From contig JAFPYV010000013.1 in NCBI GenBank assembly GCA_017394375.1, forward strand, positions 1 through 64,000: a stretch of 64,000 nt of DNA, given 5' to 3'. Source of the DNA: a bacterium (GTDB taxonomy: Bacteria > Bacillota_I > Bacilli_A > Mycoplasmatales > Mycoplasmoidaceae). Numbering within the stretch: the first letter of the stretch is position 1; each line of letters opens with the position of its first letter. The notes under the pieces are model-generated. The model was not told the DNA's origin and did not search any database. It was given only the letters and a program-made list of their open reading frames with translations. Position numbers and translations under genes: made by a program. Shown piece by piece: positions 43,152 to 53,172 of this stretch.

Positions 43152-45487
43152 AACCTTTAGTTTTAACATACGAAGTAATTAATAAAAATTTAATTTTTAA
43201 TTTAACTTATTGGGAATTACTAATTTGCTTTCTATTATTGCTAACAATTGTGTGCTTAGATGCTTTTAGCAATTATGTGGTTTTGTTTAAGATTATTTTT
43301 AGTTGCATTTGGTTAAGTTATATCTTAAGTATTATTATCAAAATTCATCACCAAAACATTTATCAATATTTAATTAAAATCTTAATCTTTAATTATGAAA
43401 AAAATCAACATTTAAAAAAAGCAAAAAGTTTGAACATCCTTATTAACAATGAGAATGTAATTACTTACTTAAATAAAAAATATTTTGTGAAGCAGTTGAT
43501 TGCGACCAAGTTGTATAGCAATTTAAATGAGCAATGAGAGCAACTAAGCACCAACGCAAATATAAGTAATAATCTAATCATTTTAGCAATTAGCACCAAT
43601 GATTTAATGCAAGATTATTTAACGAAATTAGATGGTGTTCAAGTTAATGAAGGATTAACTAATTATTGAACTAATCATAAGACAGATGTTGATTTCATTA
43701 ATGATACAAGTAGTAAGAAACAATTTTTTGTACTTTTTCAACAAGAAACCGACTTAACTTGCTTAAATTCATTAAGTTGAATTAAGTTAAATGACCCAAC
43801 TAGTATCCAACTAAAATTAATTCAAACTAAATTTGATTTATGACAAAAAAGTAATAAATATGAAAGTAAATATTTTGTTCATGATAATTTATATTATTGC
43901 CTAATGAAATTAAATAATTTGAAGATTAATCAAACATTAGGCTGATTATGAGCATTATTAAATCTTAATCTTGATTGTGAATGTTTAGTTTTTATTAATA
44001 AATTAAAAAAAGAAACTGCGATTGAAAGATTAAATAAATTAAATCCTAGTCCTATTATCACGAACAAAAAACAAAAGGAAATTGGCAAAGACCAAAGCAA
44101 TTTAATTCATTTGTACAAAAATGAAATTGCTTTTGACCATGATGATTTAGTAGGATTTAGTTTTTATTATCTCTTGCATGCAACTGATAGCAAGCAACTA
44201 ACGAGATTAGCTAGTGAATTAAAAGCATGGTGCTTAAACATTAATATTCAGTTGGAATTAGTAAAATGGAATTATTTATCAATTCTAGATTGAATGAACA
44301 ACCAAGATAGTTTATTAATAACTAGCATTCATTTAAAAATTGGATTAATGACTATAACTTTAAATTATCATGATCCATCAGGGATTTACTTAGGAAATGA
44401 TAAAAATAATTTACCGTTTGTTTTTAATCAATTTAGTTACTTAAATGAATTAGGTATTGCAAGTAATGGGATTAGTTTGATTTTGGGAAAAAGTGGAGCA
44501 GGAAAAAGTATCCTATTAAAGAAAATAATCTATTTATCTTTAATTTTAATGCATCAACAAATCATTATTTTTGATGTTGAAGATGAGTATAAATTATTAA
44601 TTAGGTATTTTCCTAATTGTTTATTAATTAATAGCATTCCCTTAAGCATTGATCCATTTCAAATTAAATTTACTAATCAAGATGAAAAATTATTATTTTT
44701 ACAAACATTTTTCTTGCAATTTAATAGTAAACTTGATCTAATTAATGCTTTAATCGATTACTTTAACTTAAATACTCAACCAACTTTTTGAAAATTTTTA
44801 ACTTATTTGAAGCAAACTAGTCCGCTTAATTATGCTTACTTAAAATTCCTTGATACTGCAATTTATCAAAATTGATTTAATACTCAAATTGATTTAACAA
44901 ATTATCAATTAATCATCATTAACTTTAAACCAATTTTTGATAAAGAATTAATCACGAGCAACAATTTAATTAATGTGACATTAATTTTAATCTTTACTTA
45001 CATTAGCATGTATGTTTTTAGTAATCATTCAAAATTAATTCATTTAGTAATTGATGAAGCTCATAAATTTATTAATTTAAAAAACGAAGCAATTAACAAT
45101 ATTTGATATAGTTTTATTAAGAAAACTAGAAAATACCAAACGTGTTTAACATTTTGCACCCAAAATTTTAATGATTTATTTAACCATAATTTTGCAAACA
45201 AAATTTTAGGAAATATTCAATACTTATTCATTGGCCAAGTTAACGATATTGATTTAAATGATTTAGTAAATTACTTTAATCTAAATCAAAGTGAACAAGA
45301 AGAATTTAAACGCACTGTTTTATCTTTAAACAATAAAGAATTTTTATTTTGCAACAGTAAGCAGTCATTCAATATATTTACCAATTATATTGATCCAAAA
45401 ATTTTAAAGCAATATTATTTAACTAAAAATAATAATGAAGAAGTAACTTCTAACCAAAAAGAGAATGAAAAAAGTAAGACCGCTTAA
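43118..45487 (+). CDS. VirB4/TraE-type secretion ATPase with N-terminal PrgI-like membrane part (789 aa)
   Basis: Residues about 29-80 form a two-span segment (YWELLICFLLLLTIV, IIFSCIWLSYILSII) like PrgI, which in Gram-positive systems is a separate small protein before VirB4. The C-terminal half is a RecA-like motor: Walker A LILGKSGAGKS (about 457-464), FDVEDEYKLLIRYF after the first strand, Walker B HLVIDEAHKF (about 643-650), and KKTRKYQTCLTFCTQNFNDL with the sensor Gln. This is the pattern of VirB4 ATPases that power type IV secretion. Many TGA-Trp codons show long residence in this code. It ends in a terminator shared with nusG. Confidence 0.82.
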
Positions 45488-45495
45488 GTCTTACT
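45470..45495. terminator. bidirectional terminator
   Basis: AAAGTAAGAC pairs with GTCTTACTTT around a short loop that contains the stop codon of the VirB4-like gene. T-runs lie on both strands. Also serves nusG, whose stop is at 45517. Confidence 0.8.
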
Positions 45496-45516
45496 TTTAT
45501 TTTCATTATTAAATTA

Positions 45517-46320
45517 TTATTCTTTTTCTTCTTCAACAATCGCAATTGAATCAGGATCAACTTCTTTAGTTAATTCATTTTCCATAAATCGGTATTTAAT
45601 AAAGATTTTACCTTTTTGCTTATCAACTGATAAAACAGTAGCATCTGTATCTTGAAAAGCACCATCTAACATTTTTACATGTTGACCTACTTTGAATGGC
45701 AATTCAATTTCGGACTGAATTTGCACATTAGGATCAATTGAATTAGTTTCTTCATTAAGTTGCTCGTATCATTCATGAATCTTTGCGTCTTCAGTTTCGT
45801 CGTAAATCGAAGTTTTAGTTTCAATTGATTGAGTTTCTACTTCCATTGGCTTATTGCTTTCTAAAGTATCAGAAAGCACTAACAAGTCTTTATCAGAAAT
45901 TGGAATTGGTTTAGCCCCCTTCCCACTTGATCCAACAAAACCTGTGACATAGAAAGAGTTCCGAATTGCTAACCAAACTTTATCATTAAGATCCATTTTA
46001 ATGAAAATATAACCAGGAAATTTATTAACAATTTTGGTTTCTATTTTTTTATAAATACCAGGTTTATCAGTTACCCAGCGAATGTTTTTAGTGTTACGCA
46101 TGTGAGCAGGTGGAGGATTATTGTGATCATAAATGTGTTCAATAATTTTCTTCACCTTTACCACTTTAATGGCTTTGACAAATTGGTCTAGATCTAACGC
46201 TTTAATTTTAGAAATTAAATCTTGCACCACTGAATCTTCCCGACCACTATACGTAGTAGCAATATATCACAAATATTTATTATCAGGATCAGCCAAATCC
46301 ATTTTTTTATCGGTTTCCAT
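45517..46320 (-). CDS. nusG: transcription factor NusG with an internal insertion (267 aa)
   Basis: Binds RNA polymerase and links it to the ribosome. The NGN domain is seen (WYIATTYSGREDSVVQDLI, NKFPGYIFIKMDLNDKVWLAIRN, VTGFVGSSGKGAKPIPIS), then about 60 acidic residues (TLESNKP to about EEETN-like), then the KOW domain (FKVGQHVKMLDGAFQDTDATVLSVD). Typical NusG has about 180 residues. Last gene of the rpmG-secE-nusG group. Confidence 0.93.
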
Positions 46321-46323
46321 CGA

Positions 46324-46641
46324 TTAATTCCTACCTATACTACTTAATAATGTCCTGAACGCATTGGAGGTACTAGAACCGCTACTTGAAGAAGCAGTTT
46401 TAACCACATTGATGACGTGCGAAGCAATCATCACATCTTTCACAATATAAAAGATGAGCACTAATAAAGCTGTCATCACAAAGACAACAAAAAATCCTCA
46501 TAAAATGTGTTTAAAAGTTGGCCAAGTAATCCGTTTAAATTCTTTACTTACCCCAAAAAATGTTTTTTTGGTTTTAAATCAGGCCGATTCTTTTTTCTTA
46601 TTAGGATTCGAAGTAGAACTTGCTGATTGCTCTTTATTCAT
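46324..46641 (-). CDS. secE: SecE preprotein translocase subunit (105 aa)
   Basis: Single-span SecYEG subunit. EFKRITWPTFKHILWGFFVVFV is the conserved amphipathic helix and membrane span. An N-terminal polar tail of 17 residues is present, and a Ser-rich C-terminal tail of about 35 residues is unusual. It lies 3 nt before nusG. Confidence 0.92.
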
Positions 46642-46642
46642 T

Positions 46643-46789
46643 TTAGCGAGTTTCCTTATGCAAAGTAACTGCATTACATTTTTTGCAATATTTATTCAAA
46701 CTTAATGCAGTAGTACTTGCTTTATTTTTTTTAGTTGTATAATTTCTGGTTGCACATTGGGTGCAAACCAAAACTACTTTAATTTGCAT
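46643..46789 (-). CDS. rpmG: ribosomal protein L33, second copy (48 aa)
   Basis: MQIKVVLVCTQCATRNYTT and KYCKKCNAVTLHKETR show both CxxC pairs. It is in the conserved rpmG-secE-nusG order. The paralogue at 15106-15267 also binds zinc, so this is not the zinc-free alternative pair known from Bacillus. Confidence 0.92.
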   Translation of the reverse strand: MQIKVVLVCTQCATRNYTTKKNKASTTALSLNKYCKKCNAVTLHKETR

Positions 46790-46817
46790 AATAATTTAAT
46801 ATGATATATTAATCAAC

Positions 46818-47447
46818 CTATTTTTTATTTACTTTTAATCAGGTTTGAAATTGACTACGCATTCTACTAATTAAATAAGACCAGTGTTTGCTAACAGTTT
46901 TCTTACTTACTTTTAAAATGGTAGCAATATCATCAAGATTGTAGTATTTTAGTTTGTAATATAAGATTTTTTTATTGAGATTATTATTTTTAATATTGTG
47001 ATAGAATCATTGAATAAAGCGAATTTGTTCGTATTTATCTGTTTCAGTTAATTGCAAATCAGTTCAATTTTCTTCGCTATATTGATTATAAAAATCACAA
47101 ATAAAAGAATCTAATTCATTTTCATGAAAAGCAATTTTTAAAATTTTCTTCTTATTAGTATTGTATGCTCGATAAGCATCAATAATTTTTCCTTTGGCAA
47201 CAATATAAAAATGCTTTTCAAAAGGATATTGATTTTGAACTTTATGATAGGTTTTGTAAGCATTAATAAATGCTTGATCTAAAATCGCAGTTAAATCATC
47301 AATATCCATGATGTATTGAAGGTTGCGAAAATAGAAATATTTAATAATGGTGTTGCGCACTTTAGGAAAGTGCTTTTGATATAAATCTAAGATTGTATTT
47401 TCTTGATTTAATTCTTTAAAATTTCGTATTGTCTTGTTCCCGATCAT
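46818..47447 (-). CDS. SigH/MG428-type alternative sigma factor (209 aa)
   Basis: Region 2-like helices (DIDDLTAILDQAFINAYKTY and GKIIDAYRAYN) and a C-terminal region 4 helix-turn-helix (YYNLDDIATILKVSKKTVSKHWSYL) are visible. The order ligA-cysS-rlmB-(this)-rpmG-secE-nusG mirrors cysS-rlmB-sigH-rpmG-secE-nusG of Bacillus, so it is the positional match of SigH. In M. genitalium the related MG428 activates recombination genes. It overlaps rlmB by 32 nt. Confidence 0.8.
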
Positions 47448-48207
47448 TGTTAGTTAATTGGCTTCTTATATGAAACAGCAAAACTCCAGTCGAGACTGAA
47501 ACATTAAGCGAATCTACTTGATTAAACATGGGAATTTGAATAAGTTGATCGGCATTTTCTTTCACTAAACGACTAATTCCTTTGTGCTCATTTCCCACAA
47601 TCAAAACGCTATGTTTTGCATAGTCAACTTGGTCATAGCAAGCACATCCTACACCTAAGGCACTAGCATACACCCAATAGTGTAATTCATTTTGCAATTT
47701 CTTGATTGCATTTACTAAATTAACTACTGGTAATAATGGAATTTTATGAATAAAACCCATGCTAGTTTTTACGATGTAATCATTAATTTGAGCTTGGTGA
47801 TCTTTTTTAAAAATCACCGCATCTACGTCACAAGCATATGCCGTGCGTAAAATAGCTCCAAAGTTTTGCATATCAGTTATTTCATCTAATACTAATACAA
47901 TCGATAGTTTTTGTAAATCACCCGTTTTTTTAGTTAATTGATCCCAACTAATGATGTTTAAAAAACTATTAGTTGGTTTTAATTCAATGACGTATCCTTG
48001 ATGGTTAACATGATTATTAAATTTGGTAAAGTAATGATCATGTTCATGAATTCGAAAAGGGATTTGTAAAACATTTAATTGCTTAATTAATTCGTCATCT
48101 TTTTTTAAAAGATGAACGACTTTAATTAATCCTGGATTTTGATTAATTAATTCATAACAAGCATTTTTACCAATAATAACTTCATTAAAATTAGATTGAA
48201 TGTTCAT
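47416..48207 (-). CDS. rlmB: SpoU-family 23S rRNA 2'-O-methyltransferase (263 aa)
   Basis: AdoMet-dependent knotted methyltransferase. VLDEITDMQNFGAILRTAYACDVDAV (motif 1), LIVGNEHKGISRL (motif 2) and IPMFNQVDSLNVSVSTGVLLF (motif 3) are intact; in most members the last reads IPM-G-V-SLNVSVA. The N-terminal substrate-binding domain is present. It lies 6 nt after cysS. Confidence 0.92.
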   Translation of the reverse strand: MNIQSNFNEVIIGKNACYELINQNPGLIKVVHLLKKDDELIKQLNVLQIPFRIHEHDHYFTKFNNHVNHQGYVIELKPTNSFLNIISWDQLTKKTGDLQKLSIVLVLDEITDMQNFGAILRTAYACDVDAVIFKKDHQAQINDYIVKTSMGFIHKIPLLPVVNLVNAIKKLQNELHYWVYASALGVGCACYDQVDYAKHSVLIVGNEHKGISRLVKENADQLIQIPMFNQVDSLNVSVSTGVLLFHIRSQLTNNDREQDNTKF

Positions 48208-48213
48208 TGAAAA

Positions 48214-49524
48214 TTAAAGAATTTTATTATTCATTAATTGGGTTCTAATGTCATCAGCTGCTTGATAATCCTTATTGGAAACTAATTTATTTCATTCATC
48301 AAGTTTAGCCAAAATATCTTTGGTATGTTTATTTTTTAAGTTAATACCAAGAATTTGTAATGCTCCTAGTAAATAACGATAAATTACATCAAGATTATCT
48401 GCATTCTTTTCAGTCACTGCAGTACTTAAAGTTTTCAAATAACTTTGAATAATGGTTAAAGCATTAGCAAAATTTAAATCATCATTTAATGCATCCAAGA
48501 ATGTTTGTTCATATAATGGATCACCATTTGGTAAGTAGTGCTTTAATAAATAATAACGGGATTTAAAGGAGTTAATACCATTAACCAATTTATCGTATTG
48601 GTTTTTGACATCCTTCATGATTTCATCAGAATAATCAATTGGAGAAGCATAAGATTTTTGGTAAAAGAATCATTTTAGTTCATTTGGACTGTATTTAGCT
48701 AACGCGTCTTTAGCAAGCACTACATTTCCTAATGACTTAGACATTTTTTGACCATTGACAGTAAGGTGACCACAGTATTGGAAATTTTTAGCTAATGAGC
48801 AATTATTAACCCCATAATTTTGGGCATTTTCATTTTCGTGGTGGGGAAATTTAAGATCAATTCCACCTCCGTGAATAGTAATTTGATTACCAAGGTATTT
48901 ATTGCACATTACTACACATTCAGTGTGTCATCCTGGTCTTCCCTTTGATCATGGAGAATCTCAGTTTAAACCTTCATCAGTTTTCTTTCATAATGCAAAA
49001 TCAGCAGGACAACGTTTATTAGGTTCATTTTCAATGCGAACCCCAGTAATTAAATCATCAATTTTATTATGGGATAATTCCCCATAATTCTTGACTTTGC
49101 GTACATCAAAATAAACATCTCCATCAACTACATAAGCATACTTATTATCAACTAATTTTTGGATGAATTTAATCATGTCAGGCATTTCTTCGCTTACTTT
49201 ATGAATTTCAGGAATATGAACATTAAATCCTTCCATTAATTTAAAGTATTCTTGACCGTATTTTTTAGCTACATCCATTTCACTAATATGCATGTCTTTA
49301 GCACGTTGAATAATCTTATCATCAATGTCGGTTAAATTGTGCACATAATGAACGTTATAACCTTGTGCTTGCATTAAACGATATAAAACATCAAAGGTTA
49401 ATAAAGGACGCATGTTGCCAATGTGGGGATCATTATAAACTGTAGGTCCACACACATACATAGTGACATTTTTGTCATTTAATTCCTTTTTTTCATTGCT
49501 TTTGGCATCAAAAACCTTAATCAT
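48214..49524 (-). CDS. cysS: cysteinyl-tRNA synthetase (436 aa)
   Basis: Class I synthetase. YVCGPTVYNDPHIGNMRP holds the HIGN motif and a zinc Cys; KMSKSLGN is the second ATP motif. ADFALWKKTDEG and HTECVVMCNKYLG are family blocks. The start lies inside the ligA end (8 nt overlap) with AAGGAG upstream. Slightly shorter than the E. coli enzyme at the C-terminus. Confidence 0.95.
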
Positions 49525-51526
49525 TTTCTTTTAACTCCTTTTCTGAAATAATTTTAATCCCTCATTCTTTGGCTTTTGCTAACTTACTACTTGGATCCTT
49601 ACCTAATACCAAGTAATTAGTTGATTTAGTAATTGTGGATACAACTTTACCAAAATACTTTTGTTCAATCATTTTAATCAGTTCATCGCGTGGTTCATCA
49701 AACTTTCCAGTCACTGCAAAAGTCTTACCAAAGAAAGGAGAATTAGCATTTGCAGTAGCGTATGCAACTGGTTTTTTATAAGTAAAATTGACCCCTAAGT
49801 CCTTTAAGTTACTAATGAGGGCTAAATTATTATTATCTTTAAAATAATTATATATGCTCGATGCAACTTTATCCCCAATGTCCTTGATTTCCAATAATTC
49901 ATCCATGGAAGCATTAATGAGGTTATCAATGTTAGTAAAATGTTGTGCTAAAACTGTGGCAGTAGCAATTCCAACATACATGATTCCTAAGCCAGTTAAA
50001 ATATGTTCCAACGATAATTCTTTACTTTTGGTAATGTTATCCAAAATCTTGTTCAATGATTTGTGCTTAATATGTAAATCCAAATTAATAATTTCATCAT
50101 AATGATCTTTTAGGTGATAAAGATCAAGGATGTTAGTAAGGAAATTATGATCATAGAATTTATTAATAGTAGCATCACTTAATCCTTGGATATCCATACA
50201 TTCTTTACTGCAAAAATAAACTAATTGAGCAATGATTTTTCCCTTACAGTTGGGGTTAGGACAATATAAATCAACTTCTTCTTTTCCTCGTTTTACTAAC
50301 AAAGTATGACATACGGGGCAAACATTGGGTATTTCAAATTGTCTTACATCGTCGTGCCGCATACTAATAATTGGGTTAGAAATCTTTGGAATTACTTCAG
50401 CTGCTTTGTAAATATTAACATAATCATTTAATTGAATATCGCGATCTCTAATGTAATCAGCATTATGCAAGGTTGCATATTCAATTACACTACCGTTAAT
50501 TTTTACCGGCACTAATTTAGCAGTAAAACTAATTTTACCAGTACGACCTACATCCGTAATGATTTGAGTTAACTTTGTTTGAGCAATGGTTGGAGGATAT
50601 TTATAAGCAATCGCAAATTTTGGGAATTTACTAGTAGTACCTAATAATGGGTATAAAGAACGATCATTTAATTTAATTACTACTCCATCAACATCATAGT
50701 CTAGCAATCTCCGTTGCTTTTCAAACCAGTTGATGTATTCCATGATTCCAGCAATTCCGTGCACTTTTTTAATGACGTCTAAAGCAACAGGAAAATGATT
50801 TTTAGCTAAAAAATGAAGTGATTCTTCTTGGGTTTTAAATTTTTCATCTAAATATAATGGAATGAAATAAAACCAAGCACTTAAATGCCGTGATCTAGTT
50901 ACTTTAGGATCGAGATTTCGTAAAGCACCACTTGCAGTATTGCGCGTATTCATAAAGTTCATGTCTGCTTCATTTAATTGCAATAAGACGTGCTTAGGCA
51001 TGTACACTTCCCCTCTTGCTTCAAAGTTATTAAGATAAGGAATTGTTAGCGGGATTGTGTTAATGGTTTTAACATTGGCTGTTACATCTTCTCCTTCTTT
51101 CCCGTCTCCTCTAGTTAAAGCATATTGCAATTTTCCATCTTGATAAACACAAGAAATACTTAATCCATCAATTTTAGGTTCACAAATAAAGTCAAGTTCA
51201 GTTTCCTTAGTTTGTTTAATAATGTTTTGAACAAAACTAGTAATGTCATTTAAATTGTACGAGTTTTCAAGTGATAGCATTGGTTCATGGTGCAAGTGCT
51301 TAATAAATTTATCACTTGCTTGCCCACCAACACGAACCGTAGGAGAATTAGGATCAGCATATTCAGGATGTTCTAATTCAAGTTTTTCTAATTTTTTTAA
51401 AGTTTGGTCAAATGTATAATCATCAACCGTAGGTTGATTTAATACATAATATTCATAGTTTCACTTATGCAATTGCTGACGTAAGTGATCAATTTTTTGT
51501 TTTATTTCTTCGTCATTTGTTTTCAT
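49517..51526 (-). CDS. ligA: NAD-dependent DNA ligase (669 aa)
   Basis: Seals nicks in replication and repair. Adenylated Lys in CEPKIDG (118), EARGEVYMPK, four-Cys zinc site (CPVCHTLL and YCPNPNCKG), helix-hairpin-helix repeats, and a C-terminal BRCT domain (FGKTFAVTGKFDEPRDEL). Full length. The N-terminal Ia domain is completed through a TGA-Trp near residue 21. No Shine-Dalgarno before ATG 51526. Confidence 0.96.
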
Positions 51527-51591
51527 ATTTTCATTTTATTTTATGAAAAATAAGGAATAAACTAAAAAACAAAATTTGAAGGAGGTGATTT

Positions 51592-51639
51592 TTGTTAACG
51601 ATTAATTATTTTTCATTGGTTTTAAAAGCAAATAGATAA
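51592..51639 (+). CDS. possible 15-codon peptide behind a very strong ribosome site
   Basis: GGAGGTGAT (51581-51589), a full-length complement to the 16S rRNA 3' end, precedes a TTG with 6 nt between GGAGG and the TTG. The frame reads (M)LTINYFSLVLKANR and ends in TAA. A hairpin (51654-51679) follows 15 nt later. It lies on the plus strand upstream of divergent ligA and opposite the tRNA unit. Expression is not proven; the complement may be chance. Confidence 0.3.
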   Translation: MLTINYFSLVLKANR

Positions 51640-51647
51640 AAATAACT

Positions 51648-51679
51648 AATAAAAAAATAACCAGGTAACTGGTTATTTT
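51648..51679 (-). terminator. terminator of the tRNA-Gly gene
   Basis: AAAATAACCAG pairs with CTGGTTATTTT (11 bp, 4-nt loop). In the minus direction seven T follow. Confidence 0.8.
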
Positions 51680-51688
51680 CCTATTTCA

Positions 51689-51762
51689 TGGAGCAGATGA
51701 CGAGAATTGAACTCGCGTTGCAACCTTGGCAAGGTCGTGTTCTACCACTGAACTACATCTGC
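51689..51762 (-). tRNA. trnG: tRNA-Gly (anticodon GCC)
   Basis: The 74-nt gene folds into a cloverleaf: acceptor stem GCAGATG/CATCTGC, D arm GTTC-AGTGGTA-GAAC, anticodon stem CGACC/GGTTG with loop TTGCCAA, and T arm with GTTCAATTC. CCA is encoded. Confidence 0.97.
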
Positions 51763-51827
51763 ATGTGGTTAAGTAGATTTTAACATATTTTTTACAAAAT
51801 TACAATTTTTTGAAAATTAAAAGTTTA

Positions 51828-51860
51828 AAAAAAGAATTGAGCAAACACTCAATTCGTTTT
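51828..51860 (-). terminator. terminator of serS
   Basis: GAATTGA pairs with TCAATTC around an 8-nt loop; the minus strand continues with seven T. It lies about 25 nt after the serS stop. Confidence 0.75.
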
Positions 51861-51881
51861 TAATTATCATTAATGATAAAA

Positions 51882-53156
51882 CTAAATCTTTTTAATACCA
51901 CCCATGTATTTTTGTAATGGTTCAGGAATCAAAATTGAACCATCAGCTTGTTGATAATTTTCCAAAATAGCAGCAAATAAACGATCAATCGCAAGGGCAC
52001 TACCATTTAAAGTATGAGGATAATACATCTTACTATCAGCTCCTTTAACGCGCATTTTCATGCGGCGTGCTTGAAAGCTACCACAATTACTGCAACTAGA
52101 AATTTCTTTATAGTTGTTGTACGATGGCAACCATACTTCAAGATCATAAGTTTTGATGGCTCCAAAACCCATATCTCCACTACATAATAAAATTCTTCGA
52201 TATGGTAATTTTAAAGATTCAAGAATAAATTCAGCATCTTTAGTTAATGCTTCATGTTCTTCTTTACTATTTTCTGGTTTACAAATTTTTACCAATTCGG
52301 TTTTGTAAAATTGGTGTTGTCTAATTACCCCCCTCGTATCTCTTCCAGCACTGCCTGCTTCACTACGAAAGCACGCCGTATTTGCTGTATAGTGGTATGG
52401 CAAATCACTTTCTTTAAGAATTTCTTCTGCATGCATGTTAGTTAATTGCACTTCGGCAGTTGGAGATAAATATTTGTTTTCTACTGTTAATTGAAATAAA
52501 TCTTCTTGGAATTTTGGCAATTGGGAAGTATTGTATAACGCTTGTGCATCCACAATAACGGGAGGTAATACTTCAGTATAACCATGATTTAAATTGCAGT
52601 CAAGGGTGTATCATTGCAATGCACGAATTAGTCTAGCACCCAAACCAGTGTAAACAATAAAACGAGATCCACAAATGTATTGCGAAGCTTTTAAATCTAC
52701 CAAATGTTTTTCAACCATTAAATCCCAATGAGCTTTAGGAGTAAAGTCAAATTTAGTTGGTTCTAAAAAGTATTTTTGTGGAACATTTTCTTTTTCATCA
52801 ATACCAATGGGAACTTCAGGTGCAGGGACGTTTGGCAATCTCATTAATGCATCAGTTAATTTTTGACTTAAATCATCAAATTCAACTTGTTCTTTAGCAA
52901 TATCTTGTTTAACTTGTTGAACTTGGTTCTTTAAATCAGTTAAAGCTGGTTGATTGTTTGCTTTTACTAAGGCACCAAATTGGCTACTTAGTTTATTTAC
53001 TAAGGCATTGTTATTTTGGATATTGGTTTTTAAACTTCTTACTTTTTCATCCAGTTCTTTAATATCTAAAATTGTTTGAAGATTAATATGACGCTTAGAA
53101 CAATATGTTTCAAAAAATGCTGGATCATATTTACGAATGTAGTCAATATCAAACAT
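51882..53156 (-). CDS. serS: seryl-tRNA synthetase (424 aa)
   Basis: Class II synthetase. N-terminal two-helix tRNA-binding arm (about 25-105), then motif 2 [21 protein letters not shown] and motif 3 [37 protein letters not shown] is a conserved block. Joined through TGA-Trp near residue 183. Starts 17 nt after ftsH. Confidence 0.96.
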
Positions 53157-53172
53157 TATTCATTCTCCTTAA

